Positions 18,760-27,793 of a stretch of DNA of 51,372 nucleotides are shown one piece after another. This stretch comes from an uncultured Acidobacteriia bacterium (GTDB taxonomy: Bacteria; Acidobacteriota; Terriglobia; Bryobacterales; Bryobacteraceae). The translations under genes were made by a program, and so were the position numbers. Location of the stretch: contig CAIQWJ010000108.1 in assembly GCA_903875575.1 (NCBI GenBank), positions 1 through 51,372 on the forward strand, read 5' to 3'. Numbering within the stretch: position 1 is the stretch's first letter; the number at the start of each line of letters is the position of its first letter. The notes below the pieces were generated by a model. The model was not told where the DNA came from and did no database searches. It was given only the letters and a program-made list of their open reading frames with translations.

Positions 18760-19327
18760 TCGGGGTGGCGCTGCCTGCTAAGCCCAGTTCCGCGGCCCTC
18801 GCTCTCATCGCTTCAATACAGAAGGAGATGTGCTGATCCAGATCTACCCCCAGTTCCGACGCGCCGTTCAGAATATCGTCGCGGTTTACCGCACGGGCGA
18901 ACGCTTTGTCCTTCATCTTCTTCTTTACTGACGCGGTTTCCACTTCGTGAATACTGCGGCCCGGCTTCACGTAAGAACAAGCAGTCAGAAAGCCCGCCAG
19001 TTCATCGCACGCAAACAGCGTCTTCTCGAGCGGCGAAACCCGCGGCACGCCCGTGAAATCGGCATGTGACAGGATTGCGCGCCGAATTTCTTCGCTCACG
19101 CCCAGTTGGGCGAGAATCGCCTCGCCCTTTATGGGGTGATCCGGGAGATTCGGATGGATCTCCCAGTCGAAATCGTGCAGCAACGCGGTGACGGCCCACT
19201 TCTCTTCGTCATCACCGTTCTTCCGCGCATACGCGGCGACGCACGCCTCCACCGCCAGCATGTGTTTGCGCAACCCATCCGACTCCACAAACTCGCATAC
19301 GATTTCCCACGCCTGATCACGATCCAT
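18752..19327 (-). CDS. HD-domain hydrolase
   Basis: A 191-residue cytoplasmic protein of the HD superfamily (HDIG-type). The metal site is visible: His22 in RKHMLAVE, His51-Asp52 in LLHDFDWEIHP, then His64 in DHPIKGEAIL and His87 in LSHADFTGV. These are short single-domain metal-dependent phosphohydrolases; the substrate is unknown. The ATG at 19327 lies 4 bp after the stop of the toast-rack lipoprotein gene, so the two are probably co-transcribed. The 3' end overlaps the convergent glycosidase gene. Confidence 0.85.
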   Translation of the reverse strand: MDRDQAWEIVCEFVESDGLRKHMLAVEACVAAYARKNGDDEEKWAVTALLHDFDWEIHPNLPDHPIKGEAILAQLGVSEEIRRAILSHADFTGVPRVSPLEKTLFACDELAGFLTACSYVKPGRSIHEVETASVKKKMKDKAFARAVNRDDILNGASELGVDLDQHISFCIEAMRARAAELGLAGSATPIS

Positions 19328-19331
19328 AGCT

Positions 19332-20030
19332 TTACTCCGCGCTCAATACAATGCTGCCGATCCCACCGTTGACTTCCATGTGCACCGCCGGCTTTCCGTC
19401 CTGATAAGTGCTGTTGTAATACTTCCCGTCGCGCTTCGTCAGACCTTTCGTGTCAATGCTGCCGAGTCCTCCGTGCGCTTCCACTTCCACTCCGATGTCC
19501 TTCGGCAGACGAATCTTCGCTTCGCCGACGCCGCCATTCACCTGTACAGTGACGTCCCTTGTGTACTTTCCGGCCACGTTGAGCGTCATTTGTCCCGCGC
19601 CCATGTTGACTTCCAGGGATTTGAGGGCGAGCTGAGACATATCGAGCTTAGACTCTCCGGCACCCAGCGCCACGGTCATCTCCAGCGGCACGTCCGGACC
19701 CAACTGCAGTTCCCATTCATTGACGGACTTCCCGGTGGACGTCTTCTTCGGCGATTCCACGGTCAGCCGCCCGTGTGTTCCGGTTACTTCGTAACTGACT
19801 TTTGGCCGCCCGACGCTTTCCGAGTAGCGGAACGAACCGGTCATCAATTTCGTCGACCCGCCCGAAACGTTCAGCTGGCCCGCACCCATTTGGATTTCCG
19901 CCGTGACGGACTCCGCCCTGCCGGCTTCAACCTGTTCGCTTGATGTCTGCACCGGCCCGGAATCGACGCTGCTGCAGCCGACAATCGACAAAAGAAGCGC
20001 CGTTGCGGCAAGTCCACATGTGTATTTCAT
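19332..20030 (-). CDS. Lipoprotein with toast-rack (DUF2154/LiaF-like) domain
   Basis: A 232-residue lipoprotein with lipobox LSIVGC (Cys19). A strong GAGAGGAA ribosome binding site precedes the ATG. The mature protein is a repetitive beta structure: AEIQMGAGQLNVSGG, VALGAGESKLDMSQ, EVNMGAGQMTLNVAG, VNGGVGEAKIRLP, HGGLGSIDTKG and VNGGIGSIVLSAE. This MGAG/GGxG ladder is that of the toast-rack fold (DUF2154, DUF4097-like, LiaF C-terminus), seen in cell-envelope sensing proteins. Its own role is unknown. The HD-domain gene follows 4 bp downstream. Confidence 0.8.
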   Translation of the reverse strand: MKYTCGLAATALLLSIVGCSSVDSGPVQTSSEQVEAGRAESVTAEIQMGAGQLNVSGGSTKLMTGSFRYSESVGRPKVSYEVTGTHGRLTVESPKKTSTGKSVNEWELQLGPDVPLEMTVALGAGESKLDMSQLALKSLEVNMGAGQMTLNVAGKYTRDVTVQVNGGVGEAKIRLPKDIGVEVEAHGGLGSIDTKGLTKRDGKYYNSTYQDGKPAVHMEVNGGIGSIVLSAE

Positions 20031-20188
20031 CTTGTTTCCTCTCCAGGTACTTCAGAGATTATGACGCATTCCGCCCGGCGGCAGATTGTCAGCGTGGCCG
20101 AAGAGCAAGCCCGAACCAGCTGTATTGCAGGAAGAAATTCCGTGCGCGGCGGGGGGACTCATTCGCTTTCCGGATCGCACTTACTGGT

Positions 20189-20791
20189 CTATTCGCCCGC
20201 AACTACCGCTTTCAGCTTCGTCCATTGCTCCGGTGTAAGAACCCGCCGGGTTTCCAGCATCATCGTGGCGTTGGCCTGTTCCAGTTCCACTCGCGCCTTG
20301 CCCGCTTTTTCTATCTGCGCGGCGATCGCGACCTCGTTCGGCTGATCGGACATGGTCATGGGCTCCAGCATCGCCTGCTCTTTTTGCAGGGCGGCGGTCA
20401 GATCGATCATCTTGAGTCTGGTCTGCTGGTAGATATCGTCCATCTTCTTCTGCTGATCGGCGGTCAAGCCGACCTGCTTCGCCAGAGTTACGCGGTACCA
20501 CCATCTGCCGGAAAGGACGCCCGGGGCGACACCGCCAACACCGGGCTGTGTGGGCACCGGGGTCTGGCCTCGCAGCATGTCCTCAGTCTGCCTTTGAAGC
20601 TGCATCTGCTGCGTCTGCTGTTGCACCTGCTGGCTCTGCATCGCCTGCTGTGTCTGGAGTTGTTGCTGGAGTTGCTGCATCTGCATTTGCAGCCGATCGA
20701 CTTCCGGCTGAGGATTCAACTGCGGGTAAATCACCTGCGCCGGCAACACTGTAACCGGGATCAGCAGTAAAGCTGCGCAACGCAATTTCAT
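20189..20791 (-). CDS. Q-rich periplasmic LTxxQ-like protein
   Basis: A 200-residue exported protein with a signal peptide (about 1-19, ending LPAQ). Residues about 30-75 are a glutamine-rich coiled-coil-like stretch (MQMQQLQQQLQTQQAMQSQQ and similar). The C-terminal half is helical with GLTADQQKKMDDIYQQTRLKMID and RVLTPEQWTKLKAV, the paired LTxxQ motifs of the Spy/CpxP family of periplasmic chaperones and sensors. GAGGAG precedes the ATG. The next gene on the strand starts 158 bp downstream and the linkage is uncertain. Function by analogy only. Confidence 0.75.
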   Translation of the reverse strand: MKLRCAALLLIPVTVLPAQVIYPQLNPQPEVDRLQMQMQQLQQQLQTQQAMQSQQVQQQTQQMQLQRQTEDMLRGQTPVPTQPGVGGVAPGVLSGRWWYRVTLAKQVGLTADQQKKMDDIYQQTRLKMIDLTAALQKEQAMLEPMTMSDQPNEVAIAAQIEKAGKARVELEQANATMMLETRRVLTPEQWTKLKAVVAGE

Positions 20792-20852
20792 GGCGGGAAC
20801 TCCTCGCTCTTAAGATAGCGCTCTTCCCGCATGCCGCTGTTGCCAGTCCGTC

Positions 20853-21029
20853 TTACTTCGACCGCATCTTGCCCAGAATCAGCGCGAACGCCACACCGAG
20901 GCAGGCCCCGGATGCCATTAGACCCACGACATCGACTGTGTGGAAGGCTTCGAACCGGGGGTTGCGGGCCACATTCATCAGGGCGATGGCAGCGAAGATC
21001 ACGAGTAGTGCGGGCTGAGTGTATTTCAT
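20853..21029 (-). CDS. Small membrane protein (58 residues)
   Basis: A 58-residue protein from the ATG at 21029 (MKYTQPALLVIFAAIALMN). Two hydrophobic helices (about 6-20 and 35-52) flank a short polar segment (ARNPRFEAFHTVD), and the C-terminus is basic (LGKMRSK). The open frame extends 58 codons upstream, but that part is basic, Cys-rich and unlike a leader. No family is recognised. It is supported by its two regular membrane segments and by filling an otherwise empty gap. Confidence 0.5.
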   Translation of the reverse strand: MKYTQPALLVIFAAIALMNVARNPRFEAFHTVDVVGLMASGACLGVAFALILGKMRSK

Positions 21030-21080
21030 TCTGATGAGCTTAGCAGAATCCGCATCTGTGCGGCCTGATATGCTGTCGCA

Positions 21081-21902
21081 TTGAAGCCAGCGAAGCACAG
21101 ATTCGCCGCAACCGAAACAACCAGGCGGGCGTGGTTCGCCGCGGTAACGTCGGCGTTTTTGCCAGCCACAGGGTTGACGCAAAACCAATCCGAGCGCCCG
21201 CAATTCGACGCCGCATCAATCCGCATCAACCAGTCGTCCGACCGCCCGTCCACCCGCTACGACACTGCCCGCGTGGATCTTCACAAAGCAAGCATCAAAC
21301 ATCTGGTGCGCCGGGCATGGCCGCTGCCCGACTACCAGGTGGTTTGGCCCGCGTGGGTAGGTGACCGCAGCCCGTCTGGCTACGATGTTTCCGTCACATT
21401 CCCGGCCGGTACCAGTGCGGAGCGCCTTCAACTGATGTTTCGGGACATGCTTGCCACGCGGTTCGGGATGGCCATGCATTGGGAGACGCGGGACCTGAAG
21501 GTGTTTGAAGTGAGGCCGTCCGAGCGGGGACCGAAGCTTCAGGTTGCGGCGAATCCATCGCAGCCAACCGACTATCCGAAGTACTCCACGAACATTGCAA
21601 ATGGCATGTGGCATTTCAGTAGTCAACTGGGGGGCGCGCCTTCCGGGCTGACAGTGGGCGGCTTTCTGGAGGCCATCAACGCCCTGCGCATTCTGGATCG
21701 CCCGCTGGTGGATGCGACGGGAATTCAGGGCTACTACGATATTGACCTGACCGCGCCTGCGGAAGTCCCGGACAACAAGCCGGCCTTGAGCGAATTGCTC
21801 AACTCGCTCGAAAAACAAATAGGGCTGAAGGCGTCTCTGAAAACACAGTCGCTGCGGATGCTGGTAGTAGATCATCTGGAGCGAACTCCGACGGAAAACT
21901 GA
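21081..21902 (+). CDS. TIGR03435-family secreted protein
   Basis: A 273-residue second member of the TIGR03435 family. Landmarks: FDAASIRINQ near the mature start, VVWPAWVGDRSPSGYDVSVTF, the MFRDMLATRFGMAMHWETRD block, ILDRPLVDATGIQGYYDIDLTAP and a C-terminal SLKTQSLRMLVVDHLERTP. The frame has no early ATG; a TTG at 21081 is the only plausible start before the signal-like segment (TRRAWFAAVTSAFLPATG), and no ribosome binding site is obvious. The function is unknown. It is only distantly similar to the copy at 16439-17188. Confidence 0.82.
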   Translation: MKPAKHRFAATETTRRAWFAAVTSAFLPATGLTQNQSERPQFDAASIRINQSSDRPSTRYDTARVDLHKASIKHLVRRAWPLPDYQVVWPAWVGDRSPSGYDVSVTFPAGTSAERLQLMFRDMLATRFGMAMHWETRDLKVFEVRPSERGPKLQVAANPSQPTDYPKYSTNIANGMWHFSSQLGGAPSGLTVGGFLEAINALRILDRPLVDATGIQGYYDIDLTAPAEVPDNKPALSELLNSLEKQIGLKASLKTQSLRMLVVDHLERTPTEN

Positions 21903-21936
21903 TCGGGTGCCGAGCCTGCTGCACTCGCGTCGTGCT

Positions 21937-22713
21937 ATGGTGGTCGGTTCCTTGAACCCCTTACAGAAGATTGGCGCCCTGTTGGCACGCGGCCGGGCCG
22001 TTCAGGCTGAGGCCGCCTGCCGGGTTTTCGCCAGGCAGCAGCCCGATCACGCCGGCGCGGCCCACTTACTGGGCGTCCTTTCGCTGACCGGAGGCAGGCA
22101 TGCGGAGGCCATGCGCCTGCTGAAAAAGGCAACCCGGCTCGATCCTGGCAATTTCCATTACTGGAAGGATTTCGGGATGGCGTTGCTCTCGAAGCACAAG
22201 CTCGGGGAAGCCCGGGAGTCACTGCAAAGAGCTCTGGCTCTGCGGCCGGCGGATCCGGAAGTTGCGCGCCACCTTGGCGAATGCCTCTGTCAACTGGACG
22301 AATACGAAGCAGCTCTGAAGATTTTCGAAGGTGTGCCCGCCGGTTCGGCGGACGCGGCGACAACCGCCGCGATCCGTCTTTTTGCGGGCATCGCAAAGCT
22401 CAAGACCTGGCGTCTGGAAGCGGCAATCGAAGATCTGCGCCGGGTGACTCCCCGACATCTCGGCTATCCGGACGCCCAACTGAGTCTGATGATTGCGCGC
22501 TTCGCGACAGGCGACGTACCTGGTGCCATCCGTGCCGCGAAGATTTTACTCCGCGTCAATCCGCAGCCGGAAACCCTCTCGTTTCTCTGCCGCATTTTCC
22601 ACTACGACACGGGAGCCGGTCGCGGGAAGATTGCCGCCGCAGACTGCTGCGTTCGTTCGGCATTGACGATACCGATTTCGGCGGCGCGCATCAGCCCATC
22701 GGCGGGAATCTGA
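21937..22713 (+). pseudogene. TPR protein, 3' end lost by fusion to a flavoprotein gene
   Basis: From ATG 21937 (GTG 21907 also possible) the frame encodes about 220 residues of tetratricopeptide repeats: AAHLLGVLSLTGGRHAEAMRLLKKATRLDPGN, then a WKDFGMALLSKHKLGEARESLQRALALRPADPE repeat and further copies. Up to about 22610 the protein is regular. After FLCRIFHYDTG the frame turns into Cys/Ala/Ser-rich nonsense and stops at 22713, while flavoprotein coding begins in another frame. The original C-terminus therefore looks lost. The intact TPR part could still be made. Whether the break is real or an assembly error cannot be told here. Confidence 0.65.
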
Positions 22714-23594
22714 CCTGCTGGGAGACGGAAGATCTGGATGCCACCGATTTTCTCCGCAGTCCCGATGGGCTCGGCTGGCGGCTTTCACGACGGCGCTTCG
22801 ACGCGTCGCTTCTCAGTGCGGCAGTATCCGCCGGGGCGGAGCTCTTTCCATCCCATGTGGAGGGCGTGGCTCACGGCGACATTCCGGCTGGCAATGGGGT
22901 GTGGCGTATCGCGCTGAAGTCGCGCGAGACCGTGGAGGCACGCTGGCTGATCGACGCCACAGGCCGGGGCGCGTCTCTCGCCCGGCGACTGGGTGTCAGG
23001 AAGGTTCGCGACGAGGGGCTGATTGCGCTGTGGCGTTTCGGTTTGCCCCGCAGTGGAGAGCGTTGCAACCGAACTCTGATTGAAGCCGTTCCTGAGGGCT
23101 CGTGGTATGGCGCTGTGCTTCCGGACGATCGCGCCGTGCTGTCGCTCCACGTCCGTCCTGACGACGCTCACCTGGCGGGGTCGCTGTGGCTCGATATTCT
23201 GCGGCGTACGCGGTTCCTGCGCGAGTTCTTTCCAGCAGAAGGCTTCGTGGAAAGCACGCGGACAGTGGATGCCGGCGGCGGTCGCCTGGCGGCTCTTTAT
23301 GGCGACGCCTGGATCGCATGCGGCGACGCGGCTATCTCCTTCGATCCCCTTTCTTCGCAGGGGATCTACACCGCCATGTATTCCGGGATGATGGCCGCGC
23401 GGGCGATTGCAGGCTCTGTGCGCGGCGATGCTCTGGCGTTGGCGAACTACGCGGCGTGGCTGGATGAAATTCGTCGCGTGTACAGGGATCGCCTTGCCGA
23501 TAGCTACGCGATGGTGGAACGTTGGCCCGAATCGCGTTTTTGGGTGGAACGGCTTGCCGGAGTTCACGGTGACAGGCCGGCGGAAGATCCATAG
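22602..23594 (+). pseudogene. FAD-dependent oxidoreductase, N-terminal part missing
   Basis: Coding begins near 22620 in the frame that ends at 23594. It reads CRRRLLRSFGIDDTDF, then GGNLTCWETEDLDATDFLRSPDGLGWRLSRRRFDASLL, the middle of a flavin monooxygenase of the halogenase / GoxB-like type. The C-terminal FAD block ALYGDAWIACGDAAISFDPLSSQGIYTAMYSG is present. The essential N-terminal GxGxxG dinucleotide-binding segment of about 45 residues is absent; the DNA there is the TPR gene in another frame. The open frame extends back to 22281, but that part is shadow coding. The protein could not bind FAD normally, so I call it a remnant. Confidence 0.7.
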
Positions 23595-23622
23595 TCGGCG
23601 CTACCACCGTATGTAATGGAAG

Positions 23623-24807
23623 ATGAAGTCAGCCATGACCGCAGCCGCGTTCTACTCCGGGATCGAACCCTTCGACAACTTCGAAGACACCTTCAACCCG
23701 GCGTTCTACCGCCCGCTGCCCCCCGACTGGCTGGTCGCCGTCTGCGACATTCAGGCCTCCACCGCCGGTATCGAAGAAGGCAAATACAAAGAGATCAATA
23801 TGGTTGGGGCTTCGGCCATCATTGCGGTGCTGAACGCGTTGCCGGGGCTGGAGATCCCTTACGTCTTCGGTGGCGACGGTGCCAGTTTCGCGATTCCTCC
23901 TGACGCGGCGGAACCCGTCGCGGCCGCACTGCTGGGCACTCGCGAAATGGCGGCCAGCGTCTTCGGTCTTGTCCTCCGGGCCGGCATCGTTCCCGTGGCG
24001 GATGTGCGTGCCGCTGGATTTGACGTCACCGTGGCGCGTTATCGTTTGTCGGAAAAAGTGACGATCGCGATGTTTGACGGGGGCGGTCTGGCCCGCGCCG
24101 AAGGCATCATCAAGGACCCTGCTAAAGAACAGCAGTACGACGTTAGGAACCGAATCACCGCCCCGCATGCCCCGGACTTCGCCGGACTGGAGTGTCGCTG
24201 GAACCCCCTGAAAACGTCGAATGGCCAGATTGTCACTCTGATGGCCCGCGCCAGGCAAGGCGACGGCAAGGCCGTCTACAGGGAATTGTTTCACGCTATT
24301 CGCGCCATTTGCGGCGCGCAGCGCGATTACCATCCGGTGCGCCAGAACGCACTGCGCCTGGCGTTCCGTCCGCGCAGTCTCAGGCGGGAAGCCGGAGTCC
24401 AGACTTACGGAGAAGGCTTCCTCAGGCGTGCCTTATACGGCACAAGAGTGTGGCTCCAGAATGCCCTCGGTGCCGCGCTCTTCCGTTTCCATCTGAAAGC
24501 CGGAGCGATGGATGGCAATAAGTATCGCCAGGACCTGATTCTAAACACCGATTTCCAGAAGTTCGACGATACTCTGCGAATGATTCTGGATTGCACGCCA
24601 GCCCAGACCAGCGAACTCCTGCAGTACCTTGATCAGCAGCACAAAAAAGGCACCTTGTTCTATGGAACGCATGTGGAGCAGGAGGCTCTCATCACCTGCC
24701 TGGTTTTCAATCGCGAGGACAAACACCTGCACTTTATCGATGGGGCCAGAGGCGGTTATGGCGCTGCCGCGAAAGCGATGAAAGCGCAGATGAAGCGTTC
24801 ATCGTGA
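23623..24807 (+). CDS. DUF3095 family protein
   Basis: A 394-residue cytoplasmic protein matching the DUF3095 family: FYSGIEPFDNFEDTFNPAFYRPLPPDWLVAV near the N-terminus, CDIQASTAGIEEGKYKEINMVG, YVFGGDGASFAIP, FDGGGLARAE and LECRWNPL. The CDIQAST plus FGGDG arrangement resembles the metal-binding aspartate and the GGDEF-like turn of nucleotidyl-cyclase palm domains; that is inference, not an established function. The C-terminal third (LILNTDFQKFDDTLRMILDC, then GTHVEQEALITCLVF) is a separate conserved part. ATGs at 23623 and 23635 are both possible starts. It lies 28 bp after the flavoprotein remnant. Confidence 0.82.
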   Translation: MKSAMTAAAFYSGIEPFDNFEDTFNPAFYRPLPPDWLVAVCDIQASTAGIEEGKYKEINMVGASAIIAVLNALPGLEIPYVFGGDGASFAIPPDAAEPVAAALLGTREMAASVFGLVLRAGIVPVADVRAAGFDVTVARYRLSEKVTIAMFDGGGLARAEGIIKDPAKEQQYDVRNRITAPHAPDFAGLECRWNPLKTSNGQIVTLMARARQGDGKAVYRELFHAIRAICGAQRDYHPVRQNALRLAFRPRSLRREAGVQTYGEGFLRRALYGTRVWLQNALGAALFRFHLKAGAMDGNKYRQDLILNTDFQKFDDTLRMILDCTPAQTSELLQYLDQQHKKGTLFYGTHVEQEALITCLVFNREDKHLHFIDGARGGYGAAAKAMKAQMKRSS

Positions 24808-24820
24808 GCGCCAGCCTTCG

Positions 24821-26317
24821 TTACGTTCCGCAAAACGTGTAGCGGACGATCTGCTCCGGCCGCGGTGGGAGCGTGTACCTCTCAAACCCGGGCTGATCTT
24901 CATACGGTCTGGACAGCACCGTGAGTAGTGTTTCGAACGGTCGATAATCGCCGCTGCTCTCCGCCGCCGCAATGGCCTCCTGCACCAGATGATTGCGCGG
25001 TATGAACAGCGGGTTCGCCGACCGCATGGACCTGCGGCGCACTTCTGTATCGCAGCCTTCCTCCGCCAGACGATTTCGCCATCTCACCAGCCACGCGTCG
25101 AATGCGTCTGGTCCGGCAAACAGACTGCGGACTGCCTGAACGCCATCGGCATCCACGGCCGCGTCGCAAAGCCCTCGGAATGTCAGAGTGAAATCAGCCT
25201 TGTTCGCCGCCATGCCATCCAGCAGGTCCTGCGCGAGCTTCAGATCGTCGGCGTGTTCCTGGGATAACCCAAGCTTGCGCCGCATGCCGGCAAGCCAGGA
25301 CGCCTCGAATTGCGGCGAGAACATCTCCAGCGCGGCCTCGGCTTCTTTGATGGCCGCGGTTTCCTCATCCGAAAGCAGACTCAATAACGTCTCGGCGAGG
25401 CGCGTGAGATTCCACAACGCGATATTTGGTTGATTCCCGTACGCATAGCGGCCGGTGGAGTCGATGGAACTGTAGACCATCTGCGGGTTATAGCCGTCCA
25501 TGAAAGCGCAAGGGCCATAATCGATGGTTTCGCCGGAGACCGCCATATTGTCCGTATTCATGACGCCGTGAATGAAGCCCACCAGCATCCATTGTGCAAT
25601 CAGCTCCGCCTGTCGACGAATGACCGTATCGAGCAGCGCGCGATACCGGTTCGGTGCCTCGGCACATTCCGGATAGTGCCGCTCGATGACGTGATCTGCC
25701 AGCAGCCGCACCCCTTCCGCATCGCGACGGGCCGCAAAGTATTGAAAGGTGCCGATCCGGATATGGCTCCGCGCCACCCGTACAAAAATAGCTCCGTGCG
25801 AAGGCGTTTCGCGCCACACGGTCTCTCCGGTCGTCAGTGCAGCCAGGGCACGCGTCGTCGGAATGCCGAGGGCTGCCATCGCCTCGCTCAGAATATATTC
25901 ACGCAGCACAGGCCCCAGCGCGGCACGTCCATCGCCGCGCCGCGAAAACGGCGTTCGGCCCGAACCTTTCAACTGAATGTCGAAGCGATCGCCGGTGCTA
26001 TCCAGAATCTCGCCCAGCAGGATAGCCCTTCCGTCGCCGAGCTGCGGTACAAAGTGCCCAAACTGGTGGGCCGCATACGCCATGGAGATGGGATCGCCAT
26101 TTTCCGGCACGTGGTTCCCTGACAGGATCTCCAGCGCAGCGTCAGTCAGCAGCGCGTCCGGATCCAGACCCAGTTGCTTCGCGAACTCCTCATTTCTGCG
26201 GATCCAGCGCGGCGCGGCGACCGGAGTCGGGCTGACCCGCGCGAAGAATCTGTCCGGCAGGTGCGTGTAACTGTTAGACCAGGTAAAGAGCTCAACTGAA
26301 TCTGTAGGGGGGGCCAT
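24821..26317 (-). CDS. selO: Protein adenylyltransferase SelO (YdiU/UPF0061)
   Basis: A 498-residue pseudokinase-fold enzyme that transfers AMP to protein hydroxyl side chains. The ATG at 26317 (MAPPTDSVELFTWSN) has GGAA upstream and begins at the family start. Conserved blocks: AYAAHQFGHFVPQLGDGRA, DIQLKGSGRTPFSRRGDGRAALGPVLREYI, ALTTGETVWRE, GFIHGVMNTDNMAVSGETIDYGPCAFMD, and SANPLFIPRNHLVQEAI. The C-terminus is FCGT, with Cys in the third-last position where selenocysteine or cysteine sits in the family, so the redox-linked residue is kept. The amidohydrolase gene ends 52 bp upstream on the same strand. Confidence 0.93.
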   Translation of the reverse strand: MAPPTDSVELFTWSNSYTHLPDRFFARVSPTPVAAPRWIRRNEEFAKQLGLDPDALLTDAALEILSGNHVPENGDPISMAYAAHQFGHFVPQLGDGRAILLGEILDSTGDRFDIQLKGSGRTPFSRRGDGRAALGPVLREYILSEAMAALGIPTTRALAALTTGETVWRETPSHGAIFVRVARSHIRIGTFQYFAARRDAEGVRLLADHVIERHYPECAEAPNRYRALLDTVIRRQAELIAQWMLVGFIHGVMNTDNMAVSGETIDYGPCAFMDGYNPQMVYSSIDSTGRYAYGNQPNIALWNLTRLAETLLSLLSDEETAAIKEAEAALEMFSPQFEASWLAGMRRKLGLSQEHADDLKLAQDLLDGMAANKADFTLTFRGLCDAAVDADGVQAVRSLFAGPDAFDAWLVRWRNRLAEEGCDTEVRRRSMRSANPLFIPRNHLVQEAIAAAESSGDYRPFETLLTVLSRPYEDQPGFERYTLPPRPEQIVRYTFCGT

Positions 26318-26369
26318 CTGTATTCCGATGGTACCCGAGTTGCAATGCCTTGTTGTGACGGCGACGCTC

Positions 26370-27752
26370 TCACTGTGCACGGATACCCTGGCCGGGAGTC
26401 ACTCCCGTCTGCAGCCGTCCATCGCGAACCACAAACGTACCTTCCACCAGCACATACCGGAAGCCCTCGGAGTACTGTTTCGGATTCTCGAAAGTGGATT
26501 TGTCGATGACGCGGGCGGCGTCGAAAACGGAAATATCGGCGTCCGAGCCAACCTGGATCCGCCCTTTCTGTTTCATCTGTGTCGACATAGTTTCCAGTCG
26601 TTGGGCCGGCAGCAGTGAGGACTTGCGAATCGCGTCCATCAGCGTCAGCGCCTTGTCCTCGCGCACATACTTCCCCAGTAACCGCGCATAACTTCCTGCC
26701 GAGCGCGGATGCTCCAGAATGCCATCGGTGGCGATCATGACTCCCGGATGTGAGATGGCAAGCCGCACCATTTCCTCCGTGTTCCGGAACTGTGCGACCA
26801 TGCCGCCCTGCTGCCGGTAACGCGCAAACGATTCCCGCGTGAGCCGTTCCCCGGTGGGAGGCCAAAGCAGGTGCGCGAAAAAGTCCGCCGGCTGCGTCTC
26901 CCAGTTGGCGTAAACTGCGGACGCGATATCCGTCATACCAGCCGTATATGGATAGGCTTCAGCCGTCACGTCCAGACCGTGCGCACGCGCACCGTCCACC
27001 ATGCGGAGCGCCTCCGCCGTCTTGTCCGTGGCGACGCTGTTCAGATGAACGATGTGGAGAGGCACCCCCGAAACCAGCGCGTCGGCCATCACTTCCTGTA
27101 AAGACCCGACAATGTTCTTGTCGTCGCGAATGTGAACGAATACGGGGCGGCGCGGAAATCCGGCGGCGAGATAGAACAGGTTGAGAATCTCCTCGGAACC
27201 CGCGGTGGGGGTGTACACAAGCCCCATGCCCATTCCGAGCCCGCCCTCATCGAGCCCTTTTTCCACGGCCGCCTCGATGGCGCGACGCTCTTCAACGGTC
27301 GCGGGACGATTCACAGCTCCGTCGCGCGGTAACAGGTCGCCCGTATCGTGCATGACGAACATCCGCGCCGGAATGTGCCCGGAACTGGCGCCGAAATGGA
27401 TGAGGGACTTGCCTTCCCGCGCGGCGTACCATGTGCTGACCGGATAGGCACCCACTTCCAGTTCCAGCGCCGTGGTCACGCCATCCATGGCTTTCAACGC
27501 GTAAGCTTCCGGCGTCTGCGAGTGCTGGTGCAGATCGATGAAGCCAGGCGCAATCACCAGGCCCGTCGCATTCACCTCCACCTTGCCGTGTAACTCAGCG
27601 GTGGATATGGCGGCGACCTTTTTCCCGTTGATGCCGACGCTCCGCACGGCGTCGAGGCCCGATTCCGGATCCATCACCCGGCCGCGCTGGAGAACAATAT
27701 CGTAGGTCTGCGCGGCCAGCAGGGTAGGCACTAACAGGAGCAAAAATCGCAT
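26370..27752 (-). CDS. Exported N-acyl-D-amino-acid deacylase-like amidohydrolase
   Basis: A 460-residue metal-dependent amidohydrolase with a short signal peptide (MRFLLLLVPTLLAAQ). The N-terminal beta part YDIVLQRGRVMDPESGLD leads to the metal-binding GFIDLHQHS. Further landmarks are TTALELEVGAYP (the glutamate position), HIRDDKN, HIVHLNS and IATDGILEHPRS (the aspartate). The C-terminal part GSDADISVFDAARVIDKSTFENPKQYSEGFRYVLVEGTFVVRDG is typical of D-aminoacylases and dihydroorotase-like enzymes. It likely hydrolyses N-acylated D-amino acids or similar amides in the periplasm; the substrate is not certain. selO follows on the same strand. Confidence 0.87.
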   Translation of the reverse strand: MRFLLLLVPTLLAAQTYDIVLQRGRVMDPESGLDAVRSVGINGKKVAAISTAELHGKVEVNATGLVIAPGFIDLHQHSQTPEAYALKAMDGVTTALELEVGAYPVSTWYAAREGKSLIHFGASSGHIPARMFVMHDTGDLLPRDGAVNRPATVEERRAIEAAVEKGLDEGGLGMGMGLVYTPTAGSEEILNLFYLAAGFPRRPVFVHIRDDKNIVGSLQEVMADALVSGVPLHIVHLNSVATDKTAEALRMVDGARAHGLDVTAEAYPYTAGMTDIASAVYANWETQPADFFAHLLWPPTGERLTRESFARYRQQGGMVAQFRNTEEMVRLAISHPGVMIATDGILEHPRSAGSYARLLGKYVREDKALTLMDAIRKSSLLPAQRLETMSTQMKQKGRIQVGSDADISVFDAARVIDKSTFENPKQYSEGFRYVLVEGTFVVRDGRLQTGVTPGQGIRAQ

Positions 27753-27793
27753 GAAGTCAGTCTACCCGAGTCTGCAATCGCAGAAGCAGTAAG

